From Gaeumannomyces sp. JS-464 (Eukaryota > Ascomycota > Sordariomycetes > Magnaporthales > Magnaporthaceae), in NCBI GenBank assembly GCA_002197995.1, contig NGZR01000005.1, positions 3,286,001 to 3,350,000 on the forward strand: a stretch of DNA of 64,000 bases, in the 5' to 3' direction. The notes beneath the pieces are model-generated. The model was given only the letters and a program-made list of their open reading frames with translations, made no database searches and was not told where the DNA came from. The translations under genes and the position numbers were made by a program. Of the stretch, positions 21,167 to 30,554 are shown in pieces. The first letter of the stretch is position 1, and the number at the start of each line of letters is the position of its first letter.

Positions 21167-21239
21167 GTCGTGCCGGGATTCGAACCTAAAACCTCGGTAA
21201 AAAAAAACTAAAACTACGCCTAATCGCTATAAAACCTAA
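21167..21239 (-). pseudogene. tRNA-like pol III unit 1, copy in the complete element
   Basis: The complement of GTGCCGGGATTCGAACC gives the B-box core GGTTCGAATCCCGGCAC; the A-box-like region reads TATAGCGATTAGGCG. It is homologous to 6731-6803. Here it lies antisense to gag-pol, 130 bases past unit 2. The loop is reduced to a T-run between TTTAG and CCGAG. Confidence 0.55.
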
Positions 21240-21372
21240 GGAAATTATTAAAGGGAGTTACAATTTACCCTAGTTAAAAAAGGGCAAATAAGTTTAGGTT
21301 AGGATTAACCCCGGGCATTTGCCAGTCGGAAAGAACGGAAGGAGCCACAAAAGGTTTAAAGTGCGAGGTAGC

Positions 21373-21797
21373 TTAGCGAGCCGCCTGGTCGGCCTCCTTC
21401 CGCTCGATACGCTTTTAATTCCTCCACCGAGTTAATAACCGCGACGCACCGCGCGCATTATTTTTTTTAACCATATTCGTTTTTGCTTTCGAAAACGGAA
21501 AAACTTTCTCCTCCGCCTTTTTTAGCTTAGCTTTAAGTTTGGAATGCTGGACGACGATATTCGAAGCTCGAAAAGGAAAAAGCCCTAAAACGTCGCACTC
21601 CGAACGATTAATCCGAAAACATTTTACGCACCGAAACGAATCCTAAGGAAAGGCTTTACACTTTTTACGCTTTAAAACCTCGTAATAGTACGAACAGGAA
21701 GGCATTTCGTAGCAGTTAAAAAAAACAGCCGCTAAAAGCTTTTTTGCGATTAACGGTTTTTTTTCGCGAAAAAACGTTTTCGTACCCGGCTAAACAT
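21373..21797 (-). pseudogene. Antisense six-cysteine zinc-cluster/coiled-coil gene relic, copy 3
   Basis: The minus-strand frame starts at the CAT complement 21795-21797. It encodes a cysteine followed two codons later by TAT, where TGT (Cys) is inferred, then YEVLKRKKC, an FRCVKC segment and SECDVLG, matching the six-cysteine pattern described for 31099-31548. The C-terminal half reads as a basic coiled coil ending EEADQAAR, then a TAA where other copies suggest Gln. The copy keeps EADQAAR intact, showing that the real C-terminus lies beyond the stop seen in the 31-kb copy. The gene is antisense to the element and ends about 335 bases from the chromodomain side tRNA-like units. Confidence 0.6.
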
Positions 21798-21914
21798 TTT
21801 GTTAAATAAAAAGGGGAAGGGAAATGGTAAAAAAGGAAAAGTATTTACCACTAATAAAAGGCGGGGCGATTAAAACGTGGTTTAAAAGGATTTGGCCTAA
21901 AAGGGGAAACCTAA

Positions 21915-22360
21915 TGTTACGACCAGTATGTAGGCCCCTAAATAGCAAAGCAAAAGGGGGGCCCTAAGTGGTGCCTTCGCCCCGCCCCGGTTACGTGGAG
22001 TTACGTAAACCAGGAGGGATTTGTGGATTTGTAACAAAGCAATAAATCCAAAAAGGGATTTGTGGATTTGTAATAAAGCAACAAATCCAAAGGGATTTGT
22101 GAATTTGTAATAAAGCCATAAATCCAACCCAGCACAAAGCAAAAGATAACGTGTATATAAAGGATGGATTTCCTATTGTCTTAGGTAGCTTTAACTAAGG
22201 CTTCGGCATTAGTTAACCTAAGTTAGCTCCCAGGTATCCCTTGGGGCAAACAATTAAATTGTCCTTTTAAGTTACGTGTTCCCCTGTTAACCAAACCAGA
22301 GATACTGTCCTTTCCACCCCCGAGGCGCCTTACCTTAGGAGCAGACCCTTAATTGTAACA
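21915..22360 (+). repeat. 3' LTR of the complete chromovirus
   Basis: It is preceded by the purine tract AAAAGGGGAAACCTAA, starts TGTTACGACC and ends AATTGTAACA. It retains more CpA/TpG-containing sites than the 5' copy. The hairpin repeats are at 22015-22120. CCCTT follows directly at 22361. Confidence 0.9.
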
Positions 22361-23265
22361 CCCTTGCATAAAATTTTCCTATTTGCTATTTGCGGCCCGC
22401 AACGCTAACGCGTGCACCCAATTAAAAATTCCTAACAGCAATGTACCTTGCAATGTTAATGTACAGGGATTTTTAACCGCAAAAACAGCTTTTACACTAA
22501 CAAATTGTTAAGGATTAGGTAATTTTTACACGCTGCGGCTTGCAAAAAGGTACGATCTTAGCACCCGTATTTTTGGAAAATCTTAGACGTGGTTAGTAGT
22601 AAAAGCTGGTGAAAGCATTACTTTGTGGAAATATTAACACATGTGGGGAAGAGTTTTTTGCTTTAGCGTTCGACCAATTGCTAATGGAAAATAAGAAACA
22701 AAAACCCGCAATTTCTTTATCAATTTAGCATAGTAATTTCCAAAAAGTTTAAGCGCAAAACTGTTTTCCGAACAGGATAAGTTGCTCTGCTTGTACCTAT
22801 CTCTCTTGTTTAAATAAATATTGTAGCCAAGTTTGCTGTCGAAGCTAGTGTATCTAGGTACCTTATTCTAAGGACTTCCCTCCTTTATATCGTGTGGCTA
22901 AACAATGCTGCCACCACGCTAAATATCAACCAGGGGCTGTGGTCAGTGCTTTGGCATTGGCAAGGCACACGTTCCAACTGTCAAAAAGTCCAACAGGCAC
23001 ATATCCACGCTGCAAAGATGGTCAAAACAGAGGGGTTTGAAGTGGTCAACGCACGCAGGGCAGCTCAATTTGAAGGCAGGCAGTCTGGCGATAGTTACAG
23101 AGAACTGTGTCTGGTTCAAAATCAAAGGGGGCTCTGGCTGACCCGGTAAAATCCCTCAACGTCCAGACCTGCTGGCGCGGGGGCTGGGATACGCCCATGT
23201 GGCTGGAGTCCCCACGGTGGCCTAGCGTATTCAACACCAACACCTGCTATATAAGCGATATCGTA
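22361..23265. other. Low-RIP flank 3' of the MYND gene, no recognised gene
   Basis: Base composition becomes balanced here, with ordinary CpA and TpG content. A short open frame on + (22892-23149, 85 codons) and a few overlapping frames on the opposite strand match nothing I know. An AAAAATTCC...GGGATTTTT inverted pair at about 22425-22476 is visible. It probably contains the 3' flank, and possibly further exons, of the MYND gene read on the minus strand. Confidence 0.5.
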
Positions 23266-24111
23266 CTACATAATAATCGTAGCGCGCCTCAAGTACAAGA
23301 CAACCTGGCGGAAATCTTCCATGGACATGTCTCCGTGAACACTCGACGTCTCCGCTTTGTCGTAACGGACTGCGACAACATTGCCTCGCCACTTCATCGG
23401 CGCGTGGCCCTGCGTAGCTTCCTCGATGCTCTTGTTGGGCTCGGACCCGTCGCGGTCGAAATGCTCCCGAAACCCAACGTGGATGCTGTGATCCGGCGCC
23501 ATCCCAGGCATAAGCTGCGGAAGAATCCGCGAGCGGCCCTGCGACGCCCGCGGCTCGCCTAGCAGGCTCGTCGAGCTGTCTCCGCTGCCGTCCAAGTTGC
23601 ATTTGATCCAAGCAAATCTGGGCAGCACAGAGCCGGCCGGGAAGACGACAGCTCGGACAACCCGGTGGCCGCTGTCTGCGCAGGGAGGGCGTGCGACAAA
23701 GTCCTCAAACATGTAGCACAGATGCTCGTGGATGGGCCAGTCTTCGCTGCGGCAGCCGGTCGAGCAGTACCGCGACGACCGGCAGCGCGAGCACGTCAGG
23801 GCCGCAGGTTGGCTGCATATCGAGCACTTTAGCGATCCGCCAACCCGCTCCAAGGCCGGCGCATCTTTGATCTCGGGAACTTCGCGGTACAAGACGAGAC
23901 TGTGGATCGCATGGCCTCCCATATTCCGCTCCGCCTCGGCGAGATAGTGGCTGGGGCCTAAGGCAAGCACGGCGGCACCAGCTGGTGGCTTGATCTTGTT
24001 CGACTCGGGTCCGCCGGCGAGCGTGACGGCCCCTGCATTGGGCGCTGCATTAGGCGCTGCATTGGGCGCTGCATTTTGAGGGTTGCGCTGCTTTGACGAC
24101 TTTTGGCCCAT
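23266..24111 (-). CDS. MYND zinc-finger protein
   Basis: The frame has 281 codons, starts ATG at 24111 and ends at 23266, without any RIP-type stop. Residues 96-132 form a perfect MYND finger: C96-x2-C99-x7-C107-x2-C110-x5-C116-x3-C120-x7-H128-x3-C132, with the usual Tyr-Cys and Trp. MYND fingers bind two zinc ions and mediate protein-protein contacts; the partner is unknown. The N-terminus MGQKSSK has Gly2, Ser6 and Lys7, a fair N-myristoylation motif. Residues about 13-26 are an AAPN tandem repeat encoded by 12-base repeats. The region after the finger is not a recognised catalytic domain, and no SET domain is present. The 3' end could be altered by an unpredicted intron. It is the only likely functional gene in the window. 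Confidence 0.72.
   Translation of the reverse strand: MGQKSSKQRNPQNAAPNAAPNAAPNAGAVTLAGGPESNKIKPPAGAAVLALGPSHYLAEAERNMGGHAIHSLVLYREVPEIKDAPALERVGGSLKCSICSQPAALTCSRCRSSRYCSTGCRSEDWPIHEHLCYMFEDFVARPPCADSGHRVVRAVVFPAGSVLPRFAWIKCNLDGSGDSSTSLLGEPRASQGRSRILPQLMPGMAPDHSIHVGFREHFDRDGSEPNKSIEEATQGHAPMKWRGNVVAVRYDKAETSSVHGDMSMEDFRQVVLYLRRATIIM
24036..24077. repeat. 12-bp tandem repeat within the MYND gene
   Basis: Three to four units of GGCGCTGCATTR encode the AAPN repeat near the protein N-terminus. The units are nearly identical, so the copy number is likely to vary between strains. Confidence 0.7.
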
Positions 24112-24368
24112 GTTGCTTGATTAGGTGGACTTGAGGTTTAATGTAAACCAAAAAAAAAAAAAATAACAGTCCTTCGGACTGAATAAAGTACCCGGCACTA
24201 AGGTTGGCGGTAGCTGACCTTGTATTACGCATGATGCGCCGTTGCGGAAACGAAGGCTATTTATTATAATTTGGGGGTTCTTTTAGCGATCGCCAAGCAT
24301 GAGGCACTCTTGCACTGCCTCGGAGCCGGGGCTGTGCAGCTCTTACAACAATGTGGTATGCATTTCCC

Positions 24369-24391
24369 GGGGGGGGGGGGGGGGGGGGGGG
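24369..24391. repeat. Poly-G tract (23 G)
   Basis: An uninterrupted homopolymer follows CATTTCCC. Its length is likely to be uncertain from sequencing. The tract could form a quadruplex. Confidence 0.8.
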
Positions 24392-24557
24392 AAGAGTTGA
24401 CATGGGTTTTCAGCTCGCTGTCCAGGGTTTACTGCGCGCCGCCGGACCCTCCAAATCAAAAGCCCAGGAACGTCCGACTCGCCTGGCCACCCCTGGAGAT
24501 TGTTAGTGCCGCTGCACACACTCGCAGAAAGGCTGCGTGGTTCGCACCTTTGCTTAG

Positions 24558-24604
24558 GGCGTGATCGGCAGCAACGATCGTTACCGTCATTGTCGTTGCG
24601 AAGG
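24558..24604 (+). repeat. Left arm of a ~46-bp inverted repeat, candidate Harbinger end
   Basis: GGCGTGATCGGCAGCAACGA and the following bases match the reverse complement of 29270-29317 at about 40 of 46 positions, mostly differing by transitions. The pair brackets the MADF/SANT-like and transposase relics, so it may mark the terminal or subterminal inverted repeats of that transposon. Exact ends and a 3-bp target duplication were not identified. Confidence 0.45.
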
Positions 24605-24808
24605 TACGAGAATTGCTGCAGGGGGGCCAAAAGTACCGTCAGGGTCCCCCAGTCAGCGGGCTGTCCGCCAAAAACAAGGGCTGTGCTAAAAGTGGGGTTT
24701 TCACCGCTATTTTGGAGGGGGAGGGGCATAGAGATTGTTATCGGCAAAACATAACATCGATAAACCTGCATTTATATACCAAAATTAGCACAAATCACCA
24801 CAGAAAAA

Positions 24809-25830
24809 ATGTTTTCTTAACTTTCTTTTAATATCTAAGCAACGGAAGCCGACGACGTGCCTTTTAAAGCTATTCCCGACTCCCAAATAGCCTCCCAATC
24901 GCAAACCTTTAGTATTAAAAAGCCTTCCGATACCCAGTCCAATAAAAGTCCCTTCCGCAAACGAAAACGAAATAGCGAGCCGCGCCGAGTATTATAAATT
25001 AGCGAAAAAACCGCCCGGCTAATCAGCTTTTTCGTCGATTACCACCGCGAAGGCATATTTAAAAGCTCGAAAAAAGCTAACTTTAAAAATGCTTGGGAGC
25101 GGGTGCTAGCGAAAGCAATCGAAAGTGGCCTACCTTAAAGCCTCCTTTTACCGTTACGACGATCGCCATTAAATACGATAACGAACGGAAAGGTTTATCG
25201 TTTGGAAAGTTTAAGTTAATTTATTAGGTAATTCCTATAATCCGGAAACGAGCGTTTACGAGGTTAATAAAAAGGATCCCCGGTGGCAAAGCTTTACAAG
25301 CGTGCGCGGGATACGGAAAATTGGTTGGATCGCCGCTAGCGTGGCGTTGGGGAACGTGGCTTTATATTAGGAATTGTAGGCGGAAAAGGCGGCAAAAAGG
25401 ACTATAATTAGCCGGCCTTCCATTAAAAAGGATAATCTTGCTAAAAAACCCACGCTTATTAATAGCTTAAATTTTTTTTAATAAGCATATTAATTTGGAT
25501 AAAAAAGGCGAGGGAAAAAGGGAAACGAAAGTCGAGTTTTTGGAAAATACTTCCTAGCGGCCGGTTACCTCCACGCCCGCACCTTCCCCCGAAAAATTCT
25601 TCTTAACGGACCCACTGTTAATAGCCGTTAAAAAAGCCCGGCCATTTTTGGTATTAATCCTACTAAAATAAGTTGGAAACGCTATATAAGCGCTAACAAG
25701 CCAATTGGCTTTGTTTTGCCCGCGTTCGCCGGCGTCCTTTCAATAACGACGACGACGACGCAACTGGGCTAAAAGTGCAAAAAAAGTAGGCTGGCAAAAG
25801 TTCGGAATGCCTATTGCCAGCTAATGGGAA
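24809..25830 (+). pseudogene. MADF/SANT-like DNA-binding protein relic (Harbinger partner)
   Basis: The frame starts ATG at 24809 and is interrupted by TAA/TAG codons of RIP type. Readable segments are VPFKAIPDSQIASQSQ, a basic FRKRKRNSEPRR patch, then a SANT/MADF-like domain: ARLISFFVDYHREG, FKNAWERVL, and after a small frame slip NSYNPETSVYEVNKKDPRW and ALGNVAL. This resembles Myb/SANT-type proteins carried by PIF/Harbinger transposons, which help the transposase enter the nucleus and bind transposon ends. A C-terminal region (TSTPAPSPEKFFLTDPLL) continues at least to about 25770, with further stops and a GAC microsatellite. It faces the transposase at 27840-28990 across a LINE fragment, so both probably come from one element. 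Confidence 0.55.
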
Positions 25831-26479
25831 GGCCTGCACCCTTTACAGCCTAAAGCGCGCTTCGCGCGCGCCGAAACCTTCGACAATCGGATTGCTCCAA
25901 CCTCCGCGCATTACCAGGCTGACCGCCCTTCGACTTCCTTTTCGCTTTCGCCTCGCGCACCGAGCCGAAACGATTCCGAAATGCACAAAAAGATTGCAAG
26001 CCGGCAAGCAATTAAAACACATTAGACGAATAGCCGGCCCGGCCGCCGCCGTCCCCCGCCACACACGCGACCCTTTCGGTCGTATACACACGCGATTCCT
26101 TTTCGGTCGACCGTATCCCAACGATACGCACGGCGCAAAATTGGCCTGCTTAAGCTTTTGTTTAAGCACGCACGCGCAAAATTGCAAAATCTTGCCGCGG
26201 CTTTGTTTGCCAACGTAACCGTAAAGGCACGACCTGCACCACGTTGGCAAACCGCGCAGCCTACCGTTTAATACGCGATATAAGGAGCACGCCGGGCTGG
26301 GAATGGCACCAGCCCGGCCGCCAACGTCCCCCGCCATCCTCGCGACTCCTCCTAAGTTGATTATACGCACCCATAATACCTATCGTTAACACGCACCCAC
26401 GAAGCCTATCGTTAACACGCGTTTAAACATATAAGGAGCACACAGGGTTAGAATTAAGCCTTTTAGCCCCCGAATTTTC
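25831..26479. other. GC-moderate stretch with local tandem repeats, no recognised gene
   Basis: Open frames exist on both strands (25814-26218 on +, 25843-26370 on -), but neither has a recognisable domain. The stretch includes a duplicated CCGGCCGCC...TCCCCCGCCA motif (26036 and 26314) and two units of an ACGCACCCA...CCTATCGTTAAC repeat at about 26365-26424. It may be transposon-internal spacer. Confidence 0.5.
26365..26424. repeat. Two-unit tandem repeat of about 29 bp
   Basis: ACGCACCCATAATACCTATC and ACGCACCCACGAAGCCTATC each continue with GTTAAC and are followed by a partial third ACGCG. Confidence 0.6.
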
Positions 26480-26895
26480 TTTTTTTCAGCCGGGCCCAAA
26501 GGGGGACCATTGTAATCCCTTCCGCTTACACCCGGCCCTACTTTTTTTCCGGCACTTTGCCGGCCGACTGCGTTTCTCTACCACCCGCGGCGCTTATTGC
26601 GCCGCCCGCAACGCCTATAGCGCTTTGGCGTATATTCGCCTTTTTGCCGATTGCCCGCTCATTAACAAGGAGCGCCGGAATGCGGCCCGAACTCCGTGTG
26701 CCTTAGGTAGGCCTTCCTTTTTTTTTTTTTTTTTTTGTGCTGGCTTGCCTTATGGTTTAATTTGTTAGCCGCTTCGATAGCAACATATAGCCTCGTGTTA
26801 AGCTTAGGTAGCGCTAGCACGTTATATGCCCCTTGGGAGGCAAAGACTGGTAAATCCCGACTAGCTAACGTTAAATATACTCTTTTTCTCTCACC
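26480..26895 (+). mobile_element. 3' fragment of the Tad1-like LINE
   Basis: The sequence matches the reverse complement of about 37925-38290, the 3' end of the LINE at 37913-44055, including TTAATTTGTTAGCCGC, CATATAGCCTCG and GGTAGCGCTAGCACGT. It ends GTTAAATATACT followed by a pyrimidine tail. A T18-type run at about 26719-26736 interrupts it. The fragment is 5'-truncated, as is common for LINEs, and sits between the two Harbinger-type genes. Confidence 0.7.
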
Positions 26896-26973
26896 TCCAC
26901 GCCCGCATAACGGATACCGCCTAGCGTTTTAATGCCGCCGTTTTCCGTTAGTAAGCGACTTTCCGCCGATTAA

Positions 26974-27420
26974 TTGCACCGGAAGGCAATAGATCCGGAT
27001 TTGGTAGCAGCCGCGAGGGAAAACGAAAGCGCTAACGTATTGCGCGAGAGGAGGCGCCGGGTTTTTGGGTCGCCGGCAAGCGAGTTATTTTCGCCGGCAA
27101 GCGGGTTATTTTCGCCGGCGAGTAAAGTAACGGAATTATCGTTACCGGCGCTTTTAACTGCGGCGGACCGAATGTTTAATGCTATATTAGCATTAGCGAG
27201 GTCGGTTTAAAGGCTAAACCCAATGCCGGAAGCGATTAGATTCTTTTCCCAAACTTAGCAAAACCGGCTTAAAGCTTCGGAGTTTATACGCATCGCTCGT
27301 TTGTTAAAAACACCGGAAAAGGTAAAGCTTTGGCTGGCGTTTAATAAGGAAGGCCGGGAGGCGTATATAACTAACGCCCGGAGCGAAGCTCGGAGGGTTT
27401 AATATCGTTATTTTTATGCG
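26974..27420 (+). pseudogene. Unidentified relic with SPASxLF repeats
   Basis: A 78-codon open frame (26974-27210) reads VAAARENESANVLRERRRRV and then three short repeats of the form SPASxLF encoded by near-identical 24-27-base units (27068-27125). After a stop, the +1 frame continues with LKASEFIRIARLLKTPEKV and LAFNKEGREAYITNARSEAR, up to about 27415. The helical, basic character would suit a transposon-associated DNA-binding protein, but I do not recognise a family. It converges on the transposase relic downstream. Confidence 0.35.
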
Positions 27421-27839
27421 TGCGTGGGAAAAGGACGTTATTTCGTAAGTTTTTTAATATTAAAGCTATCGCGATATTTTTTTTTTTGCTGCCTGTTTGC
27501 AAATGGTAAATTAGGTATGCGAAAACCCACTTTTTTGCTTAATTTTATTAATTTAATTGGTTAAAACCCAAATTCGCCCCACCTTTTACATTTACCTCCG
27601 TTTTTAATTAAAATTATTTTAAAAAGCGGTTTTAAAGTTTTAAAGTATTTTAATATTAAGCTTTATTTTACCGTTAATAATAACTGTTAATAATTTATTA
27701 CAACTATTTTAACTTGCTTTAATCCGCGTTATATTATATCGCTATTTATTCCGCGCACTTTAGCCGTATATATTTCTATTGCAAATTTTTTAACTTTCGC
27801 TTGCAAACCTCGCGCGCCCGCGAAAGAGTTTTTCGATTC

Positions 27840-28990
27840 GACTTTTTTAATAACGGCCGATCCTTTGCCCGGCCCGCTAACGTTACATTGTGCAAGGCAA
27901 TTACTGTATATACGATTTTAATTTGGGTGCCGACGTCGTACTTTGCCGGTGCGTTTTTAACGATTTTTTAGCGCTTTTTTAAGTGCCTAAACGCTTATTT
28001 AATTATTATTATCGTCCGGGAATGGCGCAAATTAAACAGTTTTTTGCGGTTAACCGGTGGCGCTTTCGCGTCTTTCCAATTTTGCAAATAATACCGGATC
28101 CCGGGAAAAGGCACCATAATCCCGGGCTTTAAACCAAAACCGGCATTAGCGAGGTAATACCTATCCCGGGGTATTTAAAACCTTTTATTTAATGCTTTTC
28201 TTAATAAGGTTAAATCGTTTATAAATCTCTCGGCGCCGGTTAACACGTAAATAAACGCTATATTAAATTTAATTACCGCAAAAACGTTTTGCGAAACCCT
28301 CCCTTTCCAATCGAACTACGGCTTTTGTATTTTGCTTTTAATAAAAGCCGAAACGTGCGTGCCGTCGATCGCTTCGATATAACCGCTTAACCCCGCGGCA
28401 ACCACCGGGTTAAATTTAATCCCCGGGTCCAACCACCCATTAAAAGGTAAACGTACGATTGCTAAATGGAATTTTTGCATGCCGATTAGCACTTTAAAAA
28501 AACCTCGCTAACCGTGCTTTGGGCGATTTTAAAAAAGTAACAGGCGACTTTTTAAGTGGCTTTTTGCCCGACGATTAGCAAAAAGATTATCAGTTTATAA
28601 GCAAACTTTTAATATCGGGTATTTTAAAATCCGGCGTTAATAATTAGCTAGTTTAAAAAAAAACTAAACTTTTTTTTTATTAAACGAAATAAGCTGCGAA
28701 AGCGAGTTTCGCTGGCTTTTTAAAAATCGCAAGCGATATATGCGGCATACGAGCAACCGCCGGCGTAAATAACTGCTTTCGAAAGGCGAGGTTTGTATTG
28801 CTCGAGTAATTTCGACTAGCATTGCTTTTTTTTTTTAAACGGATTTGCATTAAATAAAAAATTGCGATAACAGTTATTATTACCGCTATAGTACGTATAT
28901 GCTCGTCGGGATTAGCTTTTATCGCGGGCGTTATTTGCTATAGCGAATAGCTTTTTATTTGCTAATAAATTTGCAAAAAGCATAAACCTT
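27840..28990 (-). pseudogene. PIF/Harbinger-type DDE transposase relic
   Basis: The minus-strand frame contains, in order: a helix-turn-helix-like FKIAQSTVSEVF, LPFNGWLDPGIKFNPVV, then GYIEAIDGTHVSAFI with the first catalytic Asp (complement of 28361-28372), RVSQNVFAVIKFNIAF, LLRKALNKRF, RYYLANAGFGLKPGIMVPFPG, QNWKDAKAPP, LFNLRHSRTIIIIKRAF, and VYTVIALHN near 27900. This order is that of HARBI1/DDE_Tnp_4 nucleases. Two catalytic positions are altered: ADAGY has become ANAGF (D to N) and the IERxF glutamate has become Lys, both explained by single G-to-A changes. A few stops also occur. The N-terminal limit is approximate. The enzyme would cut and paste transposon DNA in the nucleus. Confidence 0.75.
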
Positions 28991-29506
28991 TCCAGCATAG
29001 AAATCCCGCACCGCCGTAACCGTATTCCTTTTTTTTTTAATCGTGACGAAAACGATCCAAAAATAAAGGTATAAGCTAATTTGGCTGGGCAACTAGTATT
29101 AATTTGGCTTAGTTTTGGCCTAAAACAACTTTTTGCAAACTGGGTACTTTGGTTTGCCCCCTGTTAATCGTTTTTCATCGTTACGAACGGTTATGCCCTT
29201 TTTAATGCGGATCCCTTACTAAAAACGGCAAAGCGTGTCCAAATAAAATAAAAATCCCTTGTTTTTTAGCGCTCGCAACGACCATAACGGCAACGATCGT
29301 TATTGCCGATTACGCCTTTACAATATTTAGGGATTTAAATTGTTACTGCGGTGGATTTTGCCTAATTAGGCCATATATTTAAATACACATTTTCGCATAG
29401 AAAAATGCGTGCAAATTAATGTATTTTTACCCACGACCCCTACTTTAAAAAACCTAATAAAATTCCACCGATTTAAACCCCGGCCCGGCCCTAATTTGCA
29501 CGGCGA
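28991..29506. other. AT-rich flank between transposase relic and chromovirus
   Basis: No gene is recognised. The stretch holds the right arm of the inverted repeat (29270-29317). It ends CTAATTTGCACGGCGA, which continues after the chromovirus at 50288 (GGCGATACTTTTAAT), confirming a single pre-insertion locus. Confidence 0.6.
29270..29317 (-). repeat. Right arm of the ~46-bp inverted repeat
   Basis: GCGCTCGCAACGACCATAAC and the following bases are the inverted counterpart of 24558-24604. The right arm is more AT-changed than the left, as expected if it suffered more RIP. Confidence 0.45.
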
Positions 29507-29954
29507 TGTTACGACTAGCATGCAAGCCTTTAAAACAGCAGGATAAAAGGGGGCCCCGAAGTGGTGCCTCCGCCCCGCCTTAATTACGTGAAGTTACGTA
29601 AAAAAAAAGGGATTTGTGGATTTATAATAAAGCAACAAATCCAAAAAGGATTTGTGGATTTGTAACAAAGCAACAAATTTAAAAAGGATTTATAAATTTA
29701 TAGCAAAGCCATAAATCCAACCTAACACAAAGCAAAAGGCAGCGTGTATATAAAGGATGGATTTCCTATTATTTTAGGTAGCTTTAACTAAGGCTTCGGC
29801 ATTAATTAACTTAAGTTAGCTTTTAAGCATTTCTTAGGGCAAGCAATTAAATTGTCCTTTTAAGTTACGTGTTTCCCTGTTTATTAGTATTAGCGATACT
29901 GTCCTTTCCACCCTTAAAATGCCTTACTTTAAGAGCAAACCTTTAATTATAACA
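29507..29954 (+). repeat. 5' LTR of chromovirus A
   Basis: It runs from TGTTACGACTAGC to AATTATAACA and contains three hairpin repeats and the TATATAAA box. The priming region TTTTAACTAATCC follows immediately. Confidence 0.9.
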
Positions 29955-30003
29955 TTTTAACTAATCCTATTTAATACTTTATTGGAGGGAGGATAATGCA
30001 GCT

Positions 30004-30554
30004 ATGGCAAATAGCAGCAAAAAGCTTAAAAAGGAAAAAACCACGGTTTTTACCCTTAACGGTGTTAAATACGACCTCGACAAAGCCGCTAATACGGCTA
30101 GCCTTTTTAAGCTTATAGCGAACGAGCTCGCCAAAAGCCAGGCCGAGGTAAAGCAACTTACCACGAAATTGCTATCCCTCGAAACGCTTATCGCAATTAA
30201 AGCGTACAAGTTTCCGTCCCTGGATTTTTACGGGGGAAAGGACGGCAAGTTTAAAACGTTCCTTACCAAATGCAAAAGCTATTTTAAATTTTACGAAAAG
30301 CAATTCGTAAACGAGGAACAAAAGGTTGCTTACGCTGCTACCAAACTGGACGGCAAAATAAAAAAAGTGGTTTTAGCTAACCTAAAATAATTACCTTAAA
30401 AGGTATAAAGGTAGCCAGAAAACCACTAAGCTTATTTTCGCCAGCTTCGAAACCTTCGGAAAAAAGGTCGGTAAAATGTTCGAAATAATCGACGAAACCC
30501 GAATTGCCGAAAGAGATTTGCTAGCTTTTAAACAGCGAAGGCCTGCAGCCAAAT
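30004..30554 (+). pseudogene. gag: gag N-terminal part of chromovirus A (128 codons open)
   Basis: The best-preserved gag in the window starts ATG at 30004 (MANSSKKLKKEKTTVFTLNG) and stays open to 30390. Recognisable segments are VKYDLDKAANTASLF, ANELAKSQAEVKQL (helical), FPSLDFYGGKDGKFKTFL and KSYFKFYEKQFVNEEQKVAY, typical of Ty3/Gypsy capsid proteins. After a TAA (CAA in origin) the frame continues to the nested insertion at 30555, and homologous gag resumes at 37773. Length and order show it is the amino-terminal third of a retrotransposon capsid. It cannot be expressed as a full protein because of the two insertions. Confidence 0.75.

Larger units (their letters stand above)
14882..22360 (+). 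mobile_element. Complete chromodomain Ty3/Gypsy retrotransposon (chromovirus)
   Basis: The element is about 7.48 kb with both LTRs: 14882-15330 and 21915-22360. The LTR outline is TGTTACGACC...AATTGTAACA. Direct pentamers CCCTT flank it at 14876-14880 and 22361-22365, with one extra T before the 5' LTR. The order is gag with CCHC knuckle, protease, reverse transcriptase, RNase H, integrase, chromodomain, then a roughly 1-kb antisense cargo, a polypurine tract (AAAAGGGGAAACC) and the 3' LTR. It is the only uninterrupted copy in the window and serves as the reference for the others. RIP stops inactivate all frames. Confidence 0.92.
24112..24808. other. Upstream flank of the MYND gene, with G23 tract
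   Basis: No convincing gene is seen. The stretch includes an A13 run at about 24151-24163, a probable part of the MYND 5' region, and a run of 23 G at 24369-24391. The open frames crossing the G run (24271-24564 on +, 24343-24771 on -) depend on translating a homopolymer and are not credible. The segment 24558-24604 forms the left arm of an inverted repeat with 29270-29317. Confidence 0.6.

Noticed and set aside
23107..23562. 151-codon plus-strand frame opposite the MYND gene
   Set aside because: It lies entirely within and antisense to the MYND frame and upstream flank; no domain is visible.
24271..24771. Frames on both strands crossing the G23 run
   Set aside because: They depend on a poly-Gly or poly-Pro stretch from a homopolymer and show no family resemblance.
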